Positions 16,823 to 24,410 of a stretch of 43,451 nt of DNA are shown one piece after another. This DNA comes from HGM04593 sp045533955. GTDB lineage: Bacteria > Bacteroidota > Bacteroidia > Bacteroidales > Bacteroidaceae. The notes under the pieces were generated by a model. That model ran no database searches. It saw nothing but the letters and a program-made list of their open reading frames with translations, and was not told the DNA's origin. Where the stretch lies: contig JAZSIU010000051.1 of the NCBI GenBank assembly GCA_045533955.1, positions 1 to 43,451 on the forward strand, in the 5' to 3' direction. Positions within the stretch are counted from its first letter, which is position 1. Every line of letters starts with the position of its first letter. The position numbers and the translations under genes were made by a program.

Positions 16823-19800
16823 ATGAGAATCAGACATTTACTATTGTCGGCAGTGGCGGCACTTTTTACAGCGGGCACTTACGCCCAAAGTGTGCCTACA
16901 CACGAGATGTACGTGCAGTATGCAATGCCATCGGACATTGTTACGGCACTGAAGAATTGGTCTCCGGGTAAATCCTGGGGCACAGGCGAGAATTATGTTG
17001 ATGAGAATTTCTTTATCTCACGTGTGCCTATGAAAGAGCGCTTTATCCCGGCCGATTATGCCAATAAGCAGCTCAACGAGAGCAACGACAAGCGTTTGGG
17101 CTGGTGTGTTCCCACAGGTGAGATGACAAAGAAGTGGGGTGCTCTGCCGCGTTACAATTTCGACGGCGATAATTTTAATCTGTGGCAATACATTAACATC
17201 CACTCGAACTGGTCGAACGGATGGTGGCGCGTTCCCGGTGCCTTCAACGACGTTGCACACAAGAACGGAGTAATGACCGGTTGCACCTATTTTATTGATT
17301 GGGGTACCGGTGTCAACCAAATGGATGAGCCCGGAAAAACCCTTTACGAGCTATCGGCCCCCGGAAAGAACGACAAAGGCGATAGTTACAAGTACTCTCG
17401 CAAACTCATCGAGTTTCTGCGCTATTATGGTATCGACGGCCTCTGCTTGAACCCCGAGGGCTATTGGGGCTATGTGGTGTATAGCCGCTTCATCCCCTTC
17501 CTTGCCGAGTGTCATAGAATAGCCGACGAGCTTGGCCATCCCTTCCACGTCGATTGGTATGCATTTGTGAGCAACACGGGTGCTCTGAGCGACAATGGCT
17601 GTAAACTAAATTCGGCCAACCAAAATTGGTTCCACCATAAGCAGACCGACCAACCCGTAACAGATATGTTCTTCCTCAACTACAATTGGAGCGACGCCGG
17701 CCTCAAAGAGAGTGCCGAGACAGCAAAGTCTCTGGGCCGTTCGACATTCGACGTTTACGCCGGATTCGACCAACAGGGTCGCGGTTACGGAAAGTATGGC
17801 AATGCCGGTTGGGAGTCGCTGATGAATCATCCCGTAAGTATCGTCGTTTGGGGTGCGCACGACCGCAGCCAACTTTACACAGCCTCGAACGAGGGTGGAC
17901 AGAGCGACTATGCCGTTCAGAATGAGTATGTAAAGAAGCAAGAGCTTCTTTTCTCGGGTGCCAACCGCAACGTGCTCAAACTCCCCGCTATTAACACAGG
18001 AAACACAACAGCATCGTACAGCGACCTTTCAACGTGGCACGGTTACGCCAAGGCTGTACGCGAGCAATCGACACTCTACGAGCTCCCCTTTGTTACACGC
18101 TTTAATCTTGGCAACGGTCGCTTTATGAACAACGAGGGCGTAACAACGTGGAACCACAAATGGTACAATATTGGTATGCAGGATATGCTTCCCACGTGGC
18201 GTTGGTGGATTGACAAAGGCGACGGCAAGAGCGTGCCCGCAAAGTCAATAGCAATGGACTTTACATTCGACGATGCTTGGTTCGGCGGTTCGTGCCTCAA
18301 GGTACACGGCGAGACCGACCGCTCGGATGTTCGCCTCTTTGCAACAAAATGGAGTGTTGATAGCGGCGACGACATTTTCCGCATTGTTTACAAGCCCAAT
18401 GTAGCTACACAGCACCTCTCACTGATGGTGTCAAAGGCCGGCAGCGAGAGCAATTTTACAATCGTCGAGCTTCCCGCCAATATTAAGGTAGGCGAGTGGA
18501 ACACAATTGAAATTAAGGCCTCAGAGGCCGGCCTTGCCGGGGGAGACGAAATTGCCTGCGTAGGTCTTTCAGTTAAAAACACAACCGCCGCTTACGAGGC
18601 ACTCTTGGGCGAATTTGCATTCATCCCCGCATCGTTCAACGAGCAGCCCCAGACCCCCACAATCACTCACTCCGAAGTGATGAAACGCTTCTACAACCGT
18701 GGCGACATAAAGGTTATTTTCGAGATGCCCACTCCCGCCACCCGCAAGGCCGAGTACGAGGGTCGTCCCGTTTACAACGAAGAGGTTGGCGCTTGGTACT
18801 ACGAAATTTGGGTAAAGCAGGGCGAGGCCGAGACACTCGTTACAACAACAACATCTTGGGCAGCATACGCCGTTGACGCTCCTCTGATTCCCGGCATCGA
18901 GACACTGCAAATTGGTGTGCGCGCCGTTGGTAAAGATGGTCGTGCCAAGAGCGACATTGTATGGAGCAACGATATTAAGCAAGAGCTCACAATGATTGAG
19001 ACGCTTACCATCGACAAGAGCATCATAAAGCCCGGCGAGGAGTTTACAATAGGATTCGAAGACCCCAACCACGCCAAGGCCGACATTTACATCTACAATG
19101 CCTTCACAGGCGCTGTGGCCGCACAGGCAAGCGACGTTCTTGCAATGACAACCACACTCCCCGAGGTTGGCAGCTACGACGTTAAGGTAGTAACGGACGG
19201 TCAGGAGGTTATGAATCGCTCACTCATCCTCGTCAGCCCCGAGGAGACAGGCCGTCTGCCTCAGATTCAGAGCATCTCATCGGATGTTACCGAGGTTACA
19301 GGCCCCGACCAGCAGGTTAATTTCACCGCCGAAATTAGCAAGGGCAACACATTCAACGGCGCTCCCTGTACCGTATCGCAGTCGCTTTATATGAGCGAGC
19401 CCTACCAGCTGACAATCGACGCAGCCATTATGCGCGAGTATACAAACACCTCATTCGCCCTCTGGTTCAAGGTCGAGAAATTCGAGCACGCATCGCTTGG
19501 AACACTGCTTATGACAAAGGTCAACCGCAACTGCGGCGCCACTTGGACTGATAATGTTTGGGGCGAGATGTGGACAGCCATTCGTCCCGAGGGTTACGCC
19601 GCCAAGAACAATATCGGACGCGACAATGCTCCCAACGAGCTCTCTGTATGCTTCGATGCTCCTCCCGCAGGTACTCCCGACTACGAGCATAACAACGACG
19701 TTGACGGCCTCTCGGACGGCTACTCCCTGCAACCCGGCACGTGGTACCACGTATGCGCCGTCAAGAGCGGACGCAACGCCAAACTCTATCTTAACGGTAA

Positions 19801-20635
19801 AAAGATTATCGACTGCCAGACACGCGGCCGTGGCCCGTACAATTGGAAGAACGGTGCAAAATTCTACGTTGGCGGTTCAATGACCAATCTTGCCAGCCTC
19901 ACAGGTTGGGTAGATGAGGTTCAGGTGTGGAGCAAGGCTCTTACCGACGCCGAGGTTGTCGAGGCTATGAAGGGCTTCAAAGAGATTCCCGCGAACCTCG
20001 AGGGTTACTTCACATTCGAAACAAAAGAGACCGACAACGAGGGTTACATCTATTTCCCCAACACGGGTAAGAACGCAAGCGCCGTCAAGGGTGCTTATAT
20101 GACAACCGGCAAGGAAGAGAATGGCCGCACCAACGACTACAAACAGAATCAGCTGACAACGGCTCTTGGCGTGCCTATGCTCACGGGTAGCAACAGCATC
20201 GTTTACGAGTCGTCGCGTTGGATGCTCGAGGGTGCCCGTCTCAACAGCTCGACCGAGACTACTGCCAATGCAACATACGTTGCCGGCGATGGTAAATTCC
20301 CCATCACACTGACAGCCAACAACTCTTGGGGCTCGACAACAAAGACCGTTACCGACTACATTGTGGTAACAGCCATCGACGACGTTAACGCCGAGAGTGG
20401 ATATATGATTTATCCCAAGGCATTTGACGGCACTGCCGATGTGCTCTTTGCAGCCGACGGTATTTACGACGTTGTTGTATTTGCAACCGATGGTAAGAAG
20501 GTTGGTAGCGACATTTTCGAGGCTCGTGCAGGTGAGTTGCGCACAATTTCGCTTGCTCACTTAAGCGAGGGCGTTTATGTGGTTACCATTATGAAGGAGG
20601 GCAAGGCTCTGCGCTCGTTCAAAATTAAGAAATAA
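16823..20635 (+). CDS. secreted GH85 endo-beta-N-acetylglucosaminidase with LamG and T9SS sorting domains
   Basis: A 1270-residue exported enzyme predicted to cleave the chitobiose core of N-glycans. A signal peptide covers residues 1-21 (ending TYAQ). The GH85 catalytic domain occupies roughly 50-400; the N-x-E pair that stabilises the oxazolinium and acts as acid/base is N210-E212 in LCLNPEGYWG. A beta-sandwich (about 440-605), an FN3-like domain (about 615-725), an Ig-like part, then a laminin-G-like lectin fold (about 830-1065, with GTWYHVCAVKSG and KLYLNGK) follow. The last ~85 residues look like a type A T9SS sorting domain (LSEGVYVVTIMKEGK, then RSFKIKK). This points to export by T9SS to the surface or outside. 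GH20 and GlcNAc kinase genes lie divergently. Confidence 0.92.
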   Translation: MRIRHLLLSAVAALFTAGTYAQSVPTHEMYVQYAMPSDIVTALKNWSPGKSWGTGENYVDENFFISRVPMKERFIPADYANKQLNESNDKRLGWCVPTGEMTKKWGALPRYNFDGDNFNLWQYINIHSNWSNGWWRVPGAFNDVAHKNGVMTGCTYFIDWGTGVNQMDEPGKTLYELSAPGKNDKGDSYKYSRKLIEFLRYYGIDGLCLNPEGYWGYVVYSRFIPFLAECHRIADELGHPFHVDWYAFVSNTGALSDNGCKLNSANQNWFHHKQTDQPVTDMFFLNYNWSDAGLKESAETAKSLGRSTFDVYAGFDQQGRGYGKYGNAGWESLMNHPVSIVVWGAHDRSQLYTASNEGGQSDYAVQNEYVKKQELLFSGANRNVLKLPAINTGNTTASYSDLSTWHGYAKAVREQSTLYELPFVTRFNLGNGRFMNNEGVTTWNHKWYNIGMQDMLPTWRWWIDKGDGKSVPAKSIAMDFTFDDAWFGGSCLKVHGETDRSDVRLFATKWSVDSGDDIFRIVYKPNVATQHLSLMVSKAGSESNFTIVELPANIKVGEWNTIEIKASEAGLAGGDEIACVGLSVKNTTAAYEALLGEFAFIPASFNEQPQTPTITHSEVMKRFYNRGDIKVIFEMPTPATRKAEYEGRPVYNEEVGAWYYEIWVKQGEAETLVTTTTSWAAYAVDAPLIPGIETLQIGVRAVGKDGRAKSDIVWSNDIKQELTMIETLTIDKSIIKPGEEFTIGFEDPNHAKADIYIYNAFTGAVAAQASDVLAMTTTLPEVGSYDVKVVTDGQEVMNRSLILVSPEETGRLPQIQSISSDVTEVTGPDQQVNFTAEISKGNTFNGAPCTVSQSLYMSEPYQLTIDAAIMREYTNTSFALWFKVEKFEHASLGTLLMTKVNRNCGATWTDNVWGEMWTAIRPEGYAAKNNIGRDNAPNELSVCFDAPPAGTPDYEHNNDVDGLSDGYSLQPGTWYHVCAVKSGRNAKLYLNGKKIIDCQTRGRGPYNWKNGAKFYVGGSMTNLASLTGWVDEVQVWSKALTDAEVVEAMKGFKEIPANLEGYFTFETKETDNEGYIYFPNTGKNASAVKGAYMTTGKEENGRTNDYKQNQLTTALGVPMLTGSNSIVYESSRWMLEGARLNSSTETTANATYVAGDGKFPITLTANNSWGSTTKTVTDYIVVTAIDDVNAESGYMIYPKAFDGTADVLFAADGIYDVVVFATDGKKVGSDIFEARAGELRTISLAHLSEGVYVVTIMKEGKALRSFKIKK

Positions 20636-20652
20636 GCATCGTTGCCAACTAT

Positions 20653-20696
20653 AAAAAAAGTGTGCGCTCACTTTAAAGAGCGCACACTTTTTTTTC
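20653..20696. terminator. bidirectional terminator after the GH85 gene
   Basis: The arms AAAGTGTGCGCTC and GAGCGCACACTTT pair around an 8-nt loop, with an A-run to the left and a T-run to the right. It starts less than 20 bp after the GH85 stop. Confidence 0.88.
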
Positions 20697-21097
20697 TCTC
20701 TCTCTTGAGGCGTTGCAAGCGAATATATGCGGGCACTTGCTGTGGTCGAGAATTTGTCTTGCTTAGCGGTAGCCTTTGCAATGGGACTTTTAAGCTGTTA
20801 AATATTCATAATATAGTAATGTCAGAGTATGTTATTTATACGCTCGTTGATGCGATTAAGGAGAATATTTGTTGGGGGCTCTCGTGTGGGGGGGACGGCG
20901 ATAATTGCTGTGAGAATTATCGGAGATTGTGGCGACGATTTTTTAATAATATTATTGCGCTGCGCACTGCACGCTAAAATATCGCATCGGCTGTTCGATG
21001 TTTAGAGGCGTACTCTGCGCGCTACACGCAAAAAAACGACACATACTTTTCTTACGCACCCCTCCCTATATATAAAAAAACACTATACGTAACTGTA

Positions 21098-21142
21098 AAC
21101 AATCGGCACCGACTATTAAATGTATAGTCGGTGCCGATTGTT
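21098..21142 (-). terminator. hairpin downstream of gdhA
   Basis: A perfect 19-bp stem (21098-21116 with 21124-21142, core CGGCACCGAC) and 7-nt loop lie 22 bp beyond the gdhA stop. The T-tract on the minus strand is weak (TTTACAG), so it may act as a terminator or mainly as a 3' stabilising hairpin. Confidence 0.65.
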
Positions 21143-21163
21143 ATATATTTAGCGTTTAGTCTT

Positions 21164-22498
21164 TTATACTACTCCTTGAGCCATCATTGCCTTGGCCACT
21201 TTCAGGAAGCCGGCAATATTTGCACCCTTGACATAGTCGATGTAACCATCCTCTCGTGTGCCGTATTTTACGCAGGCGCTATGAATGTTGTGCATAATCT
21301 CGTGCAGTTTCTCATCTACTTTTGTGCTGCTCCAATTGAGTTTGTAAGAGTTCTGAGACATTTCAAGGCCCGACACCGATACTCCGCCGGCGTTCGATGC
21401 TTTTCCGGGAGCGTACATAATCTTTGCCTCTTGGAATACGTGGATGGCCTCGGGGGTCGAGGGCATATTTGCTCCCTCGGATACGGCTATTACTCCGTTT
21501 GCAACAAGCGTGCGAGCTGCCTCCTCGTTAATCTCGTTCTGTGTGGCCGAGGGTAGGGCAATATCGGCTTTCTCGCTCCACGGCTTTGCGTCGGGAACAT
21601 ATTTGCAACCAAATTTATCGGCATACTCCTTGATGCGTCCGCGACGCACATTCTTGAGCTCCATAATAAAGTCGAGCTTCTCGCGGTCGATGCCGTCGGG
21701 GTCGTAAATGTAACCGTTGGAGTCGCTCATTGTGAGAACCTTTCCACCAAGCTGAATAACCTTCTCGACAGTGTATTGTGCTACATTACCCGAGCCCGAT
21801 ACAAGACAGGTCTTACCCTTAATGTCGAGGCCGCGCATCTTCAGCATCTCGCGCAAGAAATAGATGTTGCCGTAGCCGGTTGCCTCGGGACGGATGAGTG
21901 AACCGCCAAACTCGATGCCTTTTCCTGTAAATACTCCGTTAAACTCGCGTGTGAGCTTTTTGTACATTCCGAACATATAGCCTACCTCGCGTCCGCCTAC
22001 GCCAATGTCGCCTGCGGGAACGTCCATCTCGGGACCAATGTGTCGCCACAACTCTGTGATAAATGCCTGACAGAAGCGCATTACCTCGGCGTCGCTCTTG
22101 CCCTTGGGGTCAAAATCGGAACCACCTTTTGCGCCTCCCATAGGCAGGGTGGTGAGTGAGTTTTTAAATGTCTGCTCAAAAGCAAGATATTTTAAAATTC
22201 CGATGTTTACCGAGGGATGGAAACGGATACCGCCTTTGTAGGGGCCGATGGCGTTGTTGTGCTGTACGCGGTAACCGGTGTTCACCTGAATTTTACCTTT
22301 GTCGTCCATCCAAGTAACACGGAATGTGAAAATGCGGTCGGGGATGCAGAGACGTTCAATGAGGTTGCTCGCTTCAAATTCGGGATGTTTGTTGTACTCA
22401 TCTTCGATAGAATGTAGCACCTCGCTTACTGCCTGATAATACTCCGGCTCGTTGGGGAACCTCTTCTTTAGGTTCTCTAATGTTGTCTCGACTTTCAT
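21164..22498 (-). CDS. gdhA: NAD(P)-dependent glutamate dehydrogenase
   Basis: A 444-residue hexameric-type glutamate dehydrogenase that interconverts 2-oxoglutarate plus ammonia and glutamate. The substrate-binding region PMGGAKGGSDFDPKGKSD contains the catalytic lysine; the Rossmann dinucleotide motif is CLVSGSGNVAQY. The length and the N-terminal segment match the NADP-type 'small' GDHs of about 445 residues, but coenzyme choice cannot be settled by eye. It is a single-gene unit with its own upstream TATCTTCG box and a long hairpin downstream. Confidence 0.96.
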   Translation of the reverse strand: MKVETTLENLKKRFPNEPEYYQAVSEVLHSIEDEYNKHPEFEASNLIERLCIPDRIFTFRVTWMDDKGKIQVNTGYRVQHNNAIGPYKGGIRFHPSVNIGILKYLAFEQTFKNSLTTLPMGGAKGGSDFDPKGKSDAEVMRFCQAFITELWRHIGPEMDVPAGDIGVGGREVGYMFGMYKKLTREFNGVFTGKGIEFGGSLIRPEATGYGNIYFLREMLKMRGLDIKGKTCLVSGSGNVAQYTVEKVIQLGGKVLTMSDSNGYIYDPDGIDREKLDFIMELKNVRRGRIKEYADKFGCKYVPDAKPWSEKADIALPSATQNEINEEAARTLVANGVIAVSEGANMPSTPEAIHVFQEAKIMYAPGKASNAGGVSVSGLEMSQNSYKLNWSSTKVDEKLHEIMHNIHSACVKYGTREDGYIDYVKGANIAGFLKVAKAMMAQGVV

Positions 22499-22537
22499 TT
22501 TGTTATTTCGTTTAAATTGTTTTTTATTCTTGTGCTG

Positions 22538-22570
22538 CGAAGATAATACTTTTCTGTGTAAATAAGTAAA
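22538..22570 (-). promoter_or_regulatory. gdhA: candidate gdhA promoter
   Basis: TATCTTCG on the minus strand (plus 22538-22545) with a TTTA at plus 22567-22570, 21 bp upstream. The -33 element departs from TTTG in its last base. Confidence 0.45.
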
Positions 22571-22738
22571 GAAAAGTAAGTTTTTTTTTGAAAAAATATA
22601 AATTTTGCTTTGATTATTGATAAAAACGCTACTTTTTTATGCAAAGAAGCTCGTTTATCGAGATTTTTGTCTATTGTATACAAAAAAATATTGTTGACAA
22701 AAAAGCGTCCAACTGTTTATTTATCGAACAAAATGCCT

Positions 22739-22746
22739 TATCTTCG
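22739..22746 (+). promoter_or_regulatory. candidate -7 box for the kinase-RapZ fusion gene
   Basis: TATCTTCG at 22739-22746 lies 55 bp before the ATG at 22802. The expected -33 position (about 22715-22718) reads GTTT, a poor match. Confidence 0.4.
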
Positions 22747-22801
22747 CTGATAGTGATACATACTTTTGTTATTTTTCTACAAAAAAAAAGAAACTCGCAA
22801 T

Positions 22802-24226
22802 ATGGTTGAGACGCTGAACATATTATTTAATAAGGTAACAGGGGAGCAGCCGCAGTCGGTGGTGAAGCTCACGGGCGACGGCTCGAACAGAGCATATTAT
22901 CGTATGAGCGGCAAGGACTGTTCGTTTATAGGCGCCGTAGGAACGTCGGTGAAAGAGAATAGGGCATTCATAACTTTTGCCCACAGATTCCGCGAGTGTG
23001 GCATCGACGCGCCGCAGGTGGTTGCAGTCTCGGACGATGAATTGTGCTACCTTCAGCAGGATTTAGGCGACCTTTCACTGTTTGCACGTATGAAAGAATC
23101 GCGCGAGAGCGGAAAATTTTCGCAGCGGGATATTCAGGCGCTATGCAGCGTGATGTCCTGCCTACCGCACATCCAGCATCGAGTGGCCCGTGGGCTCGAC
23201 TTTTCGGTCTGTTATCCTGTGGCAGAATTTGACCGCAGGGCTGTAATGTGGGACCTTAATTACTTTAAATATTGCTTCCTGAAAGGGGTAGGGGTGGAGT
23301 TTGACGAGCGTCTGCTTGAGGATGAATTTGAGAAACTCGCACTCATTCTTTTGGCCGAGGATGCCGAGACTTTTCTGTATCGCGATTTTCAGTCGCGCAA
23401 CATTATGTGGTACGACGAGCGCCCGTGGTTCATAGATTTTCAGGGTGCACGCAAAGGCCCCATTTACTACGACGTTGCATCGTTCGTGGGACAGGCGAGG
23501 GCAAAATACACCCCCGAGGCAATAGAATATATGCTGGATGCCTATCTAAAATCACTTGCCGAGTATCGCACAATAAGCCGCGAGGAATTTTCCTCTAAGC
23601 TGCGCTGCTTCAGAATTTTCCGTCTATTGCAGAATTTGGGAACATACGGCTACCGAGGCATCTTCGAGCGAAAGAAAAAGTTTGTCGAGAGCATCCCGGC
23701 GGCACTCTTGCAGCTGCGCGAGCTTCTTGACGAGGCACGCGAGACTTTCCCCGTACTCTCGGCAATAATAGAGGCAGTCTCTCTTTTGCCACGCTTCGTA
23801 CCGCAAGACAAGGCAGGTCTCACGGTAGATGTTTTCAGTTTCTCGTACCATAGAGGCATCCCCGAGGATTACTCGGGCAACGGCGGCGGCTTTGTGTTCG
23901 ACTGCCGCGCCCTGCACAATCCCGGACGCTACGAACCTTATAAAAAGCTCACCGGAATGGACGCCGAGGTAATAAAATTCCTCGAAGAGAACAGCACCGC
24001 GGCAGCCTTCCTCGCAAACGCCTATTCGCTTGTCGATGAGATGGTTGAGAAATATCTCGAGCGAGGATTTTCGCACATACAGCTATCCTTTGGCTGCACC
24101 GGCGGACAGCACCGCTCGGTCTATTGTGCCGAAAATATGGCACGGCACCTGTGGCAGAAATTCGATATAAGAGTAAACGTCAACCACATTATGCAGAATA
24201 AACAATATACGCTCGGCGCACAATGA
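22802..24226 (+). CDS. AmgK-like phosphotransferase fused to RapZ C-terminal domain
   Basis: A 474-residue two-domain protein. Residues 1 to about 330 are an aminoglycoside-phosphotransferase-fold kinase like AmgK, the anomeric kinase of N-acetylmuramate/GlcNAc: YRDFQSRN has catalytic D195 and N200, and IDFQGAR has metal-binding D212. Residues ~340-474 match the C-terminal domain of RapZ, with GCTGGQHRS at 431-439; in E. coli that domain binds glucosamine-6-phosphate. The RapZ nucleotide-binding half is absent. I chose the ATG at 22802 over 22766 because the extra 12 residues are Lys-rich and fall in an A-run. I infer an amino-sugar kinase with a built-in sensor, possibly in wall recycling. 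Single gene, own promoter and terminator. Confidence 0.85.
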   Translation: MVETLNILFNKVTGEQPQSVVKLTGDGSNRAYYRMSGKDCSFIGAVGTSVKENRAFITFAHRFRECGIDAPQVVAVSDDELCYLQQDLGDLSLFARMKESRESGKFSQRDIQALCSVMSCLPHIQHRVARGLDFSVCYPVAEFDRRAVMWDLNYFKYCFLKGVGVEFDERLLEDEFEKLALILLAEDAETFLYRDFQSRNIMWYDERPWFIDFQGARKGPIYYDVASFVGQARAKYTPEAIEYMLDAYLKSLAEYRTISREEFSSKLRCFRIFRLLQNLGTYGYRGIFERKKKFVESIPAALLQLRELLDEARETFPVLSAIIEAVSLLPRFVPQDKAGLTVDVFSFSYHRGIPEDYSGNGGGFVFDCRALHNPGRYEPYKKLTGMDAEVIKFLEENSTAAAFLANAYSLVDEMVEKYLERGFSHIQLSFGCTGGQHRSVYCAENMARHLWQKFDIRVNVNHIMQNKQYTLGAQ

Positions 24227-24233
24227 TGAGAAG

Positions 24234-24279
24234 TTTTCCGCGCCCAAAAAGAATTTTTCTTCTTTTCGGGCGCGGAAAA
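24234..24279 (+). terminator. hairpin after the kinase-RapZ gene
   Basis: TTTTCCGCGCCC (24234-24245) pairs with GGGCGCGGAAAA (24268-24279) over a 22-nt loop. The T-run after it is short, so efficiency is uncertain. Confidence 0.6.
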
Positions 24280-24333
24280 TTCATTTTAGCAGCCTGTAAA
24301 CAGTATTTATACATTATATATAACGCACTTTCT

Positions 24334-24364
24334 TTTGCTTTTCGGATTTTTTTAGATAACTTTG
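24334..24364 (+). promoter_or_regulatory. ileS: promoter of the ileS operon
   Basis: TTTG at 24334-24337 and TAACTTTG at 24357-24364 with a 19-bp spacer, a near-perfect consensus. The leader is about 40 nt, leaving no room for a T-box. Confidence 0.6.
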
Positions 24365-24410
24365 CGCGATTAAATAGAAATATTGCAAAGCTATATAGTT
24401 TTACACCGAA

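Larger units (their letters stand above)
20636..21163. other. non-coding convergent region between GH85 and gdhA
   Basis: About 530 bp without a credible gene on either strand. Terminator hairpins flank it (20653-20696 and 21098-21142). The middle (about 20700-21090) contains a G-run near 20885-20894 and a GCGC-rich patch near 20956-20975, but no known RNA family, repeat or conserved ORF that I can recognise. Confidence 0.6.

Noticed and set aside
20642..20977. Plus-strand ORF of 111 codons after the GH85 gene
   Set aside because: It begins inside the terminator hairpin, has a Cys/Arg-rich composition unlike its neighbours and resembles no family.
22766..22801. 12-residue extension of the kinase-RapZ fusion
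   Set aside because: It reads through an A-run (KKKETRN) too close to the promoter box; the conserved region starts at 22802.
24365..24410. T-box riboswitch ahead of ileS
   Set aside because: The leader is only about 40 nt, too short for a T-box, and no T-box motif is seen.
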